From the NCBI RefSeq assembly GCF_037975245.1, contig NC_092577.1:32552898-32616897 (forward strand): a stretch of 64,000 nucleotides of DNA. Reading direction: 5' to 3'. Of this stretch, positions 20,901 through 27,400 are shown in pieces. Under the pieces are notes generated by a model, which had not been told where the DNA came from, did no database searches, and saw only the letters and a program-made list of their open reading frames with translations. Source of the stretch: Apostichopus japonicus. Taxonomy: Eukaryota > Echinodermata > Holothuroidea > Aspidochirotida > Stichopodidae. How positions within the stretch are numbered: position 1 is the stretch's first letter; each line of letters starts with the position of its first letter. Made by a program: the position numbers and the translations under genes.

Positions 20901-21599
20901 CAACGGTCTCCGTATGTGGGTATGATGAAGGCCCAAAATGTATAATATCTCGGTCTGATTACCAAGTTCTGACCTTATATGAAGTATGAACATGAGCCCT
21001 GAGGTATGAATACTTGTGATTAGAACTCTTAAAACTGTAAAAAAAGTATTTTGAATACATCACTGGATTTCATTTGGGGGGGGGGCAAGACTGTAGCACA
21101 AAACAAATTTGGGGGGCCCGCCACTGGTTAACAGTCATGTGTTACTAATTACCTTTTGATTGGGTGAAGGAGGAAATCAACCATGTAGAGAACGATCATG
21201 CTACAGAAGTTTTCATATGACCGTTTTACTCTGATCCTTTCTTTGGAACTGGCGACGAAGAAGCAATCGAAACGCTCTCAGATGCTCTGTCTCTTGTATT
21301 TATTGTGTAAAAGTAAGTTGGCCTGACGTTTCGATCCTAGCAGGATCTTCTTTAGCCTCTGAAGAAGATCCTGCTAGGATCGAAACGTCAGGCCAACTAA
21401 CTTTTACACATTCTCTTATACAGGCTCTCTAGTGGAAGCAGTTTACTAACAGTTTTATTTTATCTTGTATTTATTAATGTTGATCTGTTTCTATTAATAT
21501 CTCTTCCAGGGTAAAACAACCAGCAAGAAGAAAGAACCTGCGGGCAAGAAAGGAAAAGGACCGGCCAAGGGGAAGGGGAGAGCTAAAGGAAAGAAATGA
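2985..21599 (+). CDS. RFC1: Replication factor C subunit 1 (clamp loader large subunit), 21 coding exons
   Basis: RFC1 is the large subunit of the nuclear ATPase that opens PCNA and loads it on primer-template DNA. The joined exons (listed separately) keep one frame across every junction and give about 1,037 residues. Human RFC1 has about 1,148. The order is the family's: N-terminal PIP-like motif DIRSFF (residues 2-7), acidic/lysine-rich region, a conserved FFG...VQRSNKK block, BRCT domain (about 301-385), AAA+ module with Walker A GPPGVGKT (about 532-539), RFC1-type Walker B LIMDEVDGM (about 599-607) and sensor-1 asparagine in CICNDR (about 635), then the helical RFC collar domain and a lysine-rich tail after an acidic stretch. 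Every junction shows AG before and GT after the exon. Start choice: ATG at the end of exon 1, because D-I-R follows directly in exon 2. It is convergent with EXD2. No frameshift or stop was found. Confidence 0.95.
2988..4252 (+). other. RFC1 intron 1
   Basis: Donor GTAAGT; acceptor AACAGCAG. It contains a tandem triplication (3246-3720, listed separately). An alternative short open frame at 3976 that runs into an ACAG|GTAAGC donor is present but encodes nothing RFC1-like. Confidence 0.7.
3246..3720 (+). repeat. Three diverged tandem copies of a ~160-bp unit
   Basis: Copies begin near 3246, 3414 and 3573. Each carries CACTAGTTTAAACTATGG or a close variant, then CTAGCCATCTGCAA, AGATGTAT, AGGTCGGCC and CCAATACTA...GGCCAG in the same order. 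Point changes and small indels separate them, so the duplication is not recent. Confidence 0.85.
4253..4400 (+). CDS. RFC1: RFC1 exon 2: PIP-like N-terminus and basic/acidic region
   Basis: Starts GATATTAGAAGTTTCTTT, encoding DIRSFF, the conserved PCNA-binding-like motif of RFC1 (I-x-x-F-F). A Glu/Asp run, lysine-rich stretches and VIFDS follow. The last base is the first of an Asp codon finished in exon 3. A second AG at 4275-4276 could act as an acceptor but would remove the conserved motif. Confidence 0.88.
4614..4652 (+). CDS. RFC1: RFC1 exon 3: DSDSDVE acidic segment
   Basis: A 39-base exon after TATTTCAG, with donor GTAAGA. It continues the frame as SDSDVEIVSVSK and matches the YDSDSESEE region of vertebrate RFC1. 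Confidence 0.85.
4653..5577 (+). other. RFC1 intron 3, nothing else recognised
   Basis: About 0.9 kb of AT-rich sequence with a few C and G tracts. No repeat or element was recognised. Confidence 0.5.
5578..5732 (+). CDS. RFC1: RFC1 exon 4: conserved FFG block
   Basis: Encodes a serine/lysine-rich lead and then AASFFGASPVQRSNKK. Human RFC1 has DYFGTGSVQRSNKK at this place, so this exon is diagnostic. Donor GTGAGT. Confidence 0.9.
5733..6796 (+). other. RFC1 intron 4, nothing else recognised
   Basis: About 1.1 kb, AT-rich, with locally repeated ATGAATAA-like words around 6500-6600. No gene or element was recognised. Confidence 0.5.
6797..6901 (+). CDS. RFC1: RFC1 exon 5: acidic FQKTLEMLD segment
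   Basis: 35 codons including HSDDDFQKTLEMLDKQ, matching the DEEFARTLAMLDEE segment of vertebrate RFC1. Acceptor AATTAG, donor GTAAGG. In phase with exons 4 and 6. Confidence 0.9.
6902..7817 (+). other. RFC1 intron 5, nothing else recognised
   Basis: About 0.9 kb without a recognised element. A G-rich tract lies near 7680-7720. Confidence 0.5.
7818..8006 (+). CDS. RFC1: RFC1 exon 6: basic linker
   Basis: 63 codons rich in Lys, Arg, Ser, Pro and Thr, including TPQRRSPRKRVQQ. In phase 0 at both ends. Low conservation is normal here. This linker precedes the BRCT domain and probably contributes nuclear localisation and DNA contact (inference from charge). Confidence 0.85.
8055..8235 (+). repeat. 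Tandem duplication in intron 6 including decayed exon 6 sequence
   Basis: CTGAAAACCAAA at 8119 resembles exon 6 at 7943, and the following GGTGGGGGGGG...GGCAAG...AGAAG tract (8187-8231) repeats 8060-8103. It looks like an old segmental duplication that copied the exon 3' end and the start of the intron. The second copy has no usable donor. Confidence 0.4.
8597..8857 (+). CDS. RFC1: RFC1 exon 7: pre-BRCT region
   Basis: 87 codons. A Ser/Thr-Pro and Lys-rich linker is followed by YRSYLQREGPRCLGSRELPK, which matches the block just before the BRCT domain in vertebrate RFC1 (YRSYLNREGPKALGSKEIPK). Acceptor TTTCCACAG, donor GTGAGG. Confidence 0.93.
9262..9441 (+). CDS. RFC1: RFC1 exon 8: BRCT domain
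   Basis: 60 codons carrying most of the BRCT fold: LDGLSFVLTGVLE, then LKTHIESLGGAV and TSYLVIGREPGDSKTQK. The Gly-Gly turn and the LV.G strand are present. In RFC1 this domain binds 5'-phosphorylated double-stranded DNA (established for human RFC1). Confidence 0.95.
9442..10095 (+). other. RFC1 intron 8
   Basis: 0.65 kb with a short (TA)9 tract at 9940-9957. Nothing else was recognised. Confidence 0.5.
10096..10221 (+). CDS. RFC1: RFC1 exon 9: end of BRCT and basic linker
   Basis: 42 codons. The MLDEVSLYDLISSRPGK segment corresponds to the last BRCT helix (DEDGLLNLIRNLPGK in human). A lysine-rich linker follows. The donor GTTAGA is weaker than its neighbours, but the frame continues cleanly. 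Confidence 0.88.
10222..10839 (+). other. RFC1 intron 9, nothing else recognised
   Basis: About 0.6 kb. No repeat or element was recognised. Confidence 0.5.
10840..11176 (+). CDS. RFC1: RFC1 exon 10: linker and start of AAA+ module
   Basis: 112 codons. A Ser/Gln-rich linker is followed by MWVDKYKPNNSKQIIGQQGD and KKLTKWLQRW, the RFC-family start of the ATPase module (W-x-x-K-Y-x-P). It ends one base into a codon completed in exon 11. Confidence 0.95.
11177..12308 (+). other. RFC1 intron 10 with a short tandem duplication
   Basis: A segment of about 72 bases starting GGCTAGTCTTTR (11417-11488) recurs at 11515-11587 with changes. The rest is AT-rich and without a recognised element. Confidence 0.55.
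12309..12406 (+). CDS. RFC1: RFC1 exon 11: Walker A
   Basis: Encodes FKAALLSGPPGVGKTTTAQI. The P-loop GPPGVGKT is intact (about residues 532-539). Donor GTGAGT. Confidence 0.96.
12950..13159 (+). CDS. RFC1: RFC1 exon 12: Walker B
   Basis: 70 codons, from EVGFTYFELNASDARSK to LIMDEVDGMSGNEDRGGMQ. The DEVD form of Walker B (instead of DEAD) is typical of the RFC1 subunit. Confidence 0.96.
13612..13749 (+). CDS. RFC1: RFC1 exon 13: sensor 1
   Basis: 46 codons with VPVICICNDRSHPKIRSL and CFDLRFQRPR. The Asn of CND is the sensor-1 residue, and FDLRFQRP is an RFC1 signature. Confidence 0.96.
13836..14025 (+). repeat. Short tandem duplication in RFC1 intron 13
   Basis: A segment of about 71 bases starting GTGATAGACATATGCTTTG (13836-13906) is repeated at 13955-14025 with several substitutions. 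Both copies end ATCTTGAATATAGAGT. Confidence 0.75.
14093..14188 (+). CDS. RFC1: RFC1 exon 14
   Basis: 32 codons: AAMMSVAFKEGVKI ... NQDVRQ, matching the GAMMSIAFKEGLKI...NQDIRQ segment (lid of the AAA+ module). Confidence 0.95.
14757..14864 (+). CDS. RFC1: RFC1 exon 15
   Basis: 36 codons starting VLHNMSMWSAGQ, like VLHNLSMWCARS in human, followed by a charged loop. In phase 0. Confidence 0.93.
14969..15312. mobile_element. hAT-type non-autonomous element (344 bp) with 8-bp target duplication
   Basis: Terminal inverted repeats CAGTGGCGGAGC (14969-14980) and GCTCCGCCACTG (15301-15312) are perfect over 12 bases. The flanks are the perfect 8-bp duplication CCCTGACT (14961-14968, 15313-15320). 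This is the signature of hAT transposition. There is no transposase frame. Its interior shares a module with the transposon cluster at 31-32.7 kb: GTGATCTRGG, then TGTACG..ACGCGCCAAC and GGTGGCGCTCCGCTTAG. The insertion lies in RFC1 intron 15 and does not touch splice sites. Confidence 0.92.
15684..15838 (+). CDS. RFC1: RFC1 exon 16
   Basis: Encodes GPWDVLRQVFSSSEE and LFFHDYSIAPLFVQENY, strongly like vertebrate RFC1 (LFFHDYSIAPLFVQENY is identical). Start of the collar region. It ends two bases into a Gly codon. Confidence 0.96.
15909..16164 (-). mobile_element. tRNA-derived SINE, copy 1
   Basis: On the - strand the sequence starts with a tRNA-like head: GGAGTGTTAGCTCAGTGG (A-box-like), GGTTCGAGTCACTCC (B box plus closing acceptor strand). 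A body of about 150 bases follows, then a tail AGGATCTAAAATACATACATA extended as (CATA)n. The same body and tail recur at 22327-22510. Head, body and simple-repeat tail are the structure of a tRNA-derived SINE. The acceptor stem still pairs, but the D arm is degenerate and the sequence runs on past the head, so it is not a working tRNA gene. Confidence 0.85.
16222..16339 (+). CDS. RFC1: RFC1 exon 17
   Basis: 39 codons plus one base: GDMKKHLDLLSKTADSI and GDLVDKQIRS. Matches the collar domain of RFC1. Acceptor TTTCGCAG, donor GTCAGT. Confidence 0.95.
16762..17317 (+). repeat. ~255-bp duplication in RFC1 intron 17
   Basis: Copy 1 (16762-17012) and copy 2 (17060-17317) agree over their whole length: TTGCCATGGTGA, TTTACAGGTAGTTCAATGTC, GATGTGTGTCCTCCAT, GGCCACCC, AAGAAACCCCAAGC. 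A shorter unit downstream, GAGAATTCTTTGCTATTCC (17351 and 17449), is duplicated too. Seen directly. Divergence is about 10 percent by eye. Confidence 0.88.
17563..17708 (+). CDS. RFC1: RFC1 exon 18
   Basis: Encodes VFASVLPGEYMRG and FPSWLGKNSSRGKYHRILQE, like YASVLPGELMRG and FPSWLGKHSSTGKHDRIVQD in human. It ends two bases into a Ser codon. Confidence 0.95.
18377..18590 (+). CDS. RFC1: RFC1 exon 19
   Basis: 71 codons plus one base. Contains INQEYLPRMREHL, EGSDGVDDVVGVMNDYDL and REDFDNILELT, matching GVDGVQDVVALMDTYYL and KEDFENIMEIS of human RFC1. Confidence 0.95.
18591..19770 (+). other. RFC1 intron 19
   Basis: About 1.2 kb. Contains a tRNA-Thr-like SINE head or pseudogene (19421-19493). 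The rest is unremarkable. Confidence 0.5.
19421..19493 (+). repeat. tRNA-Thr(TGT)-like pseudogene or SINE head
   Basis: CGCTCAGTTGGTAGAACACA is an A-box region and the anticodon loop reads ATTTGTAAT (TGT anticodon), as in tRNA-Thr. The B box GTTTGAAATCC departs from GGTTCGANTCC and the acceptor ends do not pair well. It reads as a tRNA-derived relic, perhaps the head of a SINE, rather than a functional gene. Confidence 0.6.
19771..19968 (+). CDS. RFC1: RFC1 exon 20: collar end and acidic run
   Basis: 66 codons. Begins VKAAFTRAFNKSSHLNPFSL (human VKAAFTRAYNKEAHLTPYSL), then a basic-glycine patch and an acidic run EEEEEDDEDD. In phase 0. Confidence 0.95.
19969..21509 (+). other. RFC1 intron 20
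   Basis: Largest RFC1 intron. It contains the long palindrome at 21304-21410. Near 21076-21126 a G-run and GGCCCGCCACTG look like one end of a hAT-type element whose partner end I cannot find. Confidence 0.5.
21304..21410. repeat. Long palindrome: two 52-base arms, 3-base loop, hammerhead-like core
   Basis: Left arm 21304-21355 and right arm 21359-21410 are inverted copies with only two mismatches and a CCT loop. On the + strand the right arm reads CTGAAGAAGATCC TGCTA GGATCGAAACGTCAGGCC (21359-21389). It has a CTGANGA-like box, a 5-bp hairpin (GATCC/GGATC) and GAAAC-GTC, and GCCT/AGGC could form stem I. This resembles the minimal hammerhead ribozymes carried by Penelope-like retroelements (established for that family). 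One extra A sits between the CTGANGA box and stem II, so activity is doubtful. The origin is inference. Confidence 0.75.
21510..21599 (+). CDS. RFC1: RFC1 exon 21: lysine-rich C-terminus
   Basis: 29 codons and TGA. A Lys/Gly-rich tail such as KKEPAGKKGKGPAKGKGR, like the KGKGKSSKK end of human RFC1, probably with nuclear-localisation signal function. Acceptor CTCTTCCAG. Confidence 0.93.
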   Translation, partial: GKTTSKKKEPAGKKGKGPAKGKGRAKGKK

Positions 21600-22326
21600 A
21601 ACCTTATCATGAAGGAACGATGCTGTTACCATAGTGATCTATCATTGTTATAAAGAAAGGCGTCGTCATGGGAACAAAATTTTGCCCTTTTCCTACATGC
21701 TATCAGTTCTGAGAGTCACGAACCAGGAAAATGAGAATTTGACACAAGGACTGATTGTGGTTGCAACGTAATGTCTCCCGTTGTAATACCATGTTAACCA
21801 TTGTATTACCTTGTTAACCGTTGTATTACCACGTTAACAGGTAAACCATTCCCGATTGGGTTTGAGAACATGAGGGTACCAAGGAATGGTCTCTCTTGGT
21901 TAAAACTGACATCATTCCTAGGGCCAGTATCATTAACATAGTGTGATCAATGAGACTAATGTAACATCGAGTGATTGTAAATATTGTCATGTGCCTTAAA
22001 ACATACGTTTTTCATGTCTGCTTGCAAACAATGTAATATTGGACAAGTTGAGGGAATATAGTTGGACGAAGATGTCGAGGAACGAAAAGCAGGGTATTAT
22101 CTTTCGTAATTCAGATGTATCAGCACAAGTTTGTCATATTTTGAAAAGCTAGGTCTGTTTATTAACAATGTCCATCAGAAGAACTAAACATCATCAGTAC
22201 TGAAAACGATGATTTAAACCTGCAGGATGGGTATTGGTTTGCGTTGAGTTTATATACTACAGTGGCCATATTTTTTATTGGACATCAGGGAGGTGAAATT
22301 GATGTTGGCTCCCTCAAGTCGATTTA

Positions 22327-22510
22327 GGTTCGAGTCACTCCCAGATTAATGTATGTCGTCCAGTTACAGAGTTGTTGACAATTAATAATTCATAATCATG
22401 GACGTTAAATATGAATGTTAGACTGACTTCGGTTAGCTTGCGGCTTTGATAAGCCAATGAGGCTTCTTCGCGAGTCCCTTCTTGCAGGAGGATCTAAAAT
22501 ACATACATAT
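22327..22510 (+). mobile_element. tRNA-derived SINE, copy 2 (5'-truncated)
   Basis: Starts at the B box GGTTCGAGTCACTCC and matches the SINE at 15909-16164 through the body (GTCCAGTTACAGAGTTGTTG, CATGGACGTTAAATATGAAT, CGGCTTTGATAAGCCAATGA) to the tail GGATCTAAAATACATACATA. The A-box half is missing. Orientation is opposite to copy 1. Confidence 0.85.
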
Positions 22511-23173
22511 CAAGGGTTAGTTAATACCTAGCTGACTGTACTGTACATACTGTAAGAGAAGGGCCTCCCAGTGCCTTGGTGGTTCTGTGTTGCAAGAATG
22601 ATGTTCAAATGGCCAAAAGAACTTAAGTTTATTATCGTTGTAAATGGTTGAAGCTATAACCTAGGCACGGAAGACCATACATGTAAAAAATTTGAAATAT
22701 TCAAGATCTTTTTTTACATATCTGGAGATAGTTGCAGGGACACTTGTAATGAATCCGGGCATAGTACATGAAATGTGAGCAAGATTTCGGGAGGGCTCTT
22801 CTATTCAAGGAACGGTTCATGAATTACCGGGACCTCTGGTTATCTTAGTTCCAGTGTTAAACTAGATATGTACTGGTTGGTCCTTGTTCATAGCAAACAC
22901 AGATGATGGGACTTGTAAATATCTTCTGATGAAAGGACAAATCTCCCTCAGAATATACACAGCAGAAATCATTACAGATTAAACAATTATTTACTCAACG
23001 GCAATATAATAATAATATCTGACATAACCCGATAAATGCCTTCTGTTGCCTTTGACGATCTAGTCACATGTCCATGAAAACATTGTTTTGACGTATTTAT
23101 ACTTGCATTATGCCTGACAAAGCAAATTATATCGTCTTTTGTAGAGTAACAAGTGATGGATAAATTCCTCAAA

Positions 23174-23179
23174 AATAAA
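23174..23179 (+). terminator. Candidate poly(A) signal of RFC1
   Basis: AATAAA is followed within 25 bases by a T-rich stretch (TTTTCTTTTATTG). It is the first canonical hexamer after the RFC1 stop codon. Placement is inferred. Confidence 0.35.
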
Positions 23180-23199
23180 TTGAAGAAACTTAATATTTT

Positions 23200-23885
23200 C
23201 TTTTATTGTTTTTGCATTACAGTTTAACAGGTGATGATCTATAGAACACTTTTCTTAAATTAAGATTAACTACACATGAAACTGTGATGAAAATAAGGCA
23301 CACTGTGGAAATATTGTTGGTTGGAAAAATACATATTCAAAAGATATTTGTAAGTAGGCCAAACTGACCAAAAATGTCAGGTACAAGTCTACTGATATTT
23401 TCCTCTTTGATGCTATTTACCTCCTACCCTGCCCTACGGCCACTCCAGCCCTACCCCCACCCTCCTCCCCAAGATATGAATTGTCCAGGGAGGTATGTAG
23501 TTATTTTACAATGATAGCTTAAGCAGCCAACATGTAGGGAATGATAGTAGTCTTGTATCTTACATGTTTCATCAGTTTGGCGAATTTAGGCCTGGGAAAA
23601 GAGGGCTTACAGGGAGGGTGCCATTTCAGAAATGTCTATATGAGTAAGGGTGCTTAGTTGCAACATGATATCATTTTGAAACATTTTTTAAAGTAATTTG
23701 TGTTCAAGATTTTTTCTTGAAATATCGCCAATTTCTGCTTCCTTCCAAATCCAAATCATTCTATTGGCCCTAAAGGGGATAAAGATTCTCCACTTTGGAT
23801 TTTTTTTCTTTTATATTATTTTCTTTTATTATTATTATTTTTTTAAACAATTTATTAATTTTTTTTTTTAGGGAAGTGTTAAAAT
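23200..23885. other. Intergenic / presumed EXD2 3' UTR
   Basis: AT-rich with long T runs. A TTTATT at 23851-23856 (AATAAA on -) lies just past the EXD2 stop, but the run-rich context makes it weak. No gene is seen. Confidence 0.4.
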
Positions 23886-24435
23886 CTAATTCTTCAATGA
23901 TGTTGCAATTTCCCTTTTAGCAACTTGGCTTTCGTGCTTGTGGTCCACCGACCATAGGTCAGGCATGAATCTCGGTTGCATAGTAGATAAAAAATGAACC
24001 CTCCATCTCTTTTCAAATTTTGCGAAGCCATCCGCCTCTCGACTGGTTGCCCCGACGACCTTTTCTCCATGGGTCATCTCGAAGAGTTCGTTGCTGACTC
24101 TGGTATCCATATTCGCAGCAGATTGCAACATCTCCTGATCGACAATAGACGCATCGAAGTGTTTTTTCACCGTATTTTCGAGTTCGTACCTTCTCTGAAC
24201 AGGCAGATTGCCGTTTATCTTGTGCCTCAACAGAGCCTTAGCTGACGATTTGACCTTTGCTTTGACCGGGTCTTCTTTTGTGGGAGCGTTCGACAAGTTG
24301 TTGATGGGGGCATCGTACTCCTCTGCTAATTTATAGCGTAGTGTGCTGTCGAAGGTCCAACTACACTGGTGGCACTCGACACACAGTAAGAGAATATCGT
24401 GCGAGGAATGTTTCTTCAAGTAATCTGGAAAATGC
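23886..24435 (-). CDS. EXD2: EXD2 exon 4 (C-terminal)
   Basis: Begins by completing an Arg codon, then HFPDYLKKHSSHDILLLC, matching KHFPIEMKDHNSHDVLLLC in human. It continues to RWRVHFLSTMQPRFMPDLWS and SVDHKHE near the end, again family-typical. Stop TAG at 23886-23888. Confidence 0.94.
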
Positions 24436-27400
24436 CTAAAACAAAACAGACAAAAGTTATCACATTTTACAAATAGTAAAGCAAACGATAGTTACCTTTC
24501 TTAGGGTGAAACATAGCATAGGTTATTGAGTAGTGGCTACTGACACAAACACAATTTGTTGGAAAAAGGATTTAGCCCCAAGATGTTGTATGCTTAGGCT
24601 TAGCCCAAATTCCATTTCCAGTGAACGGTTTTGTCACAAATACCTGTTTTGAAAATCATTTTTGTGGGGCTTGGGGTTCTCTCCCCCTCCTCCCCAGGGT
24701 GTTGGTGACCCCTGTCAATAGCTTTTTTTATGTCATAGCAATACTACCTGTTGATACACTAACATAGAAAGGTTATACAAGTTGAATTCACATATTTCCT
24801 TAGTGAGTCATTAGATTTAACTCTTTAAACACAACTAGCAGAGTTATAGCATCAAAGATTACAGTACCTGCGATACTCGTGAGGAACTATATTTTTTCTG
24901 ATGTAGGAATCCGTCCTACCACAGACCACACACATGTTGCTCTTCTCCTGTAGGTAATATTCCCTATCTGGACCAGGGATGCCTCTTGGTTCAAACTTCA
25001 GTTGTACGACGAGAGGGTCTTCCGTGACAATTTTCCCGATGTCTTTATTGACGTACCACTCCGCTTTACCACGATCGCAGGTACAAAGCAGGGTGCCATC
25101 TGGTGAGACGAGTTTGCAATTGTCGTATAACGGTTCCTTACGTGCGACGTAAACTTTACTCAACGGTTTCTCTCGAAGTTGCTCCAGAGTTTGAGCTTCT
25201 TTCTTCTTCTTGCCCTTGGCATTGTGGTTTTTGTCATTACATATATGGGACATGAAGGTCCCCTTAAATTTGGCATCCACCAGACCCTGGCAGAGAGCCG
25301 AAACACTCCACCAATCTACCTCGCCATGGCTTCCTCCTGGTAACTTACTCGTGACGAGCTCGTAAAATATCGCAAGACCCACGCAGGCATCCATGGCTGC
25401 ATATCGAACCTGCTCTGGGGTAAAATCATGACTATCCCAATTGCTGCATCTGATACCGGACAATTTATCAAGGTCGTAATTCAAACAGACTCTGGCCAGT
25501 TCTGCTAAACTTCCTCCAGTGACGCTGTGACCCCTCGGAAGATGTCTAAGCGCAAGGTGTCGTAGATCGATGCACCCTTTGGTAGAGAAACCGTAATCTT
25601 GTGCCAGCTTCTTTGCATCTGATAGAATCCCGACACCGACTTTCAAGATGCTGAATTTATAGCAATGTGGAATAAAAGATAAAAACAAAATAAGATTGTA
25701 TCAATTCAATGAAATTCCAAAAAATGTTTAAAAAAAAATCAATTAACTTAATCATCTGTTGTATAAACAAACAGTGAGGATATGGAAGTCAGGGTTTCTT
25801 TCAGATAAAGCATGATATCGTTTCCAAGAAATTTTGGCTTTGATTTAGTGGCTCTTCTACAACTACTTCATCAAGCATTGAAGTAACAGCATTTCTTATA
25901 CCAAAAATTTTGTATGTCACAGTTTCCTTTACTTTTTTAAGTGTAAAACTAATTTTATTATTATTATTTAGTTTCACAGTCTTGAACAGGGCCAAGGCCC
26001 TTGCACACGACTTTTACAACTTAACCCTGGTCATTGGTAACTTGTCACACCTACACACCAAAGTGTGCACAATTCAATCAATCTCTCCTGGGGCACCACA
26101 ACCACGTGTCCCCCGGGGGACTTCCCATAGGGTGCAGCCACAAACCGGCGCACGCAACTATATTTACAAGTTACCTCACAAGTCCCCATTTATACACCTT
26201 GGTGAAGAGAGGCAATGGAGATAAAGCGCCTTGCCCAAGGACACAATACAATGATCTGGCCAGGGCTCGAACCTGTAATCCTTAGATCACAAATCCACTG
26301 CCTTAACCACTTGACCACAACGCCCTTTATAACGTTACCTCAGGGATGAGAAACATACCTCACAGTTCCTCAAAGCCCTTCCAAGTTTCAAAATGGGGTA
26401 GCAGTTCAATGAACTGAATAATTCTTCAAAACTTTGGGAAATCATTTTGTTTAGATCAGCTCTCTAACATATGATGAGCAGATTTCTCTATTGTAAACAT
26501 CAACATACTGTAAACATCAACATACTGTAAACATCAACATACTGTAAACATCAACATACTGTAAACATCAACATACTGTAAACATCAACATACTGTAAAC
26601 ATCAACATACTGTAAACATCAACATACTGTAAACATCAACATACTATTATCGCAGAATATCAGGAGATTTGTAGCACGTACATCATATCTGTGTCGTTGT
26701 GGTCTCGAAGCTAGCATCTGGGACCAACTTGACACAATTAAGCTAAAGATTATCAGATGTCCGATTGAGGTGTCCCTTGCCTAGCTAGCATCCATGCAAT
26801 GACCTAAATCATCTCTCGAGTCTCGACACTACAGAGTACCCGAAGGTAGATTACATTTCTTTGCAAGATAGACGAAAGTAATTTTAAAATATCATGACAA
26901 GTCTACAACTATTATAGATCTGAGAAGAAACCATAGATATTTCAGACTTTCAAGCCCACATAGCTGTAAAAGTATGTATCCTTTCTGCAAATGATTACAA
27001 TATAATGCATTATGAGAAAATACTTCATCTTTCATTCATAGTCACATTAAGTACAGAATCTTGAGTCAAGTTAATAGTCATCTGATTATGTAAAAAACAA
27101 CTGACTTGAATCCCAAGTCAGTCATTTCTTTTGTGAATTACAACACTGTTTTTCTACATACCATATCTCTTCAGTTCTATTTCTACCTAGTGTTGTACTT
27201 TTCATCATACTTAAAGGCATTGAAGACTCGCTCCAAACAGCATGCCGCTCTCTGAAAAAGTTAACTTTCCATTGCTTGCAAGTGAAGTTTTTCTCTTGTC
27301 GCTACAAAATGCAGACAGTAATGAAACGTGATATCTTGTTATCTTAAGCTGGACCTGAGATGTCCATCGCTGTATCGTTTGTACACTGTGCTGTGGGTAT

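Larger units (their letters stand above)
21600..23195 (+). other. Presumed RFC1 3' UTR and convergent intergenic space
   Basis: No further exon is seen after the RFC1 stop. The first clear AATAAA on + is at 23174-23179, so the 3' UTR may run about 1.6 kb and would include a truncated SINE. The transcript end is inference. Confidence 0.4.

Noticed and set aside
23994-24245. 83-codon open frame on +
   Set aside because: Antisense shadow of EXD2 exon 4.
26492-26644. CRISPR-like array of 17-base repeats
   Set aside because: Units abut with no spacers and lie in an intron of an animal gene. It is a minisatellite.
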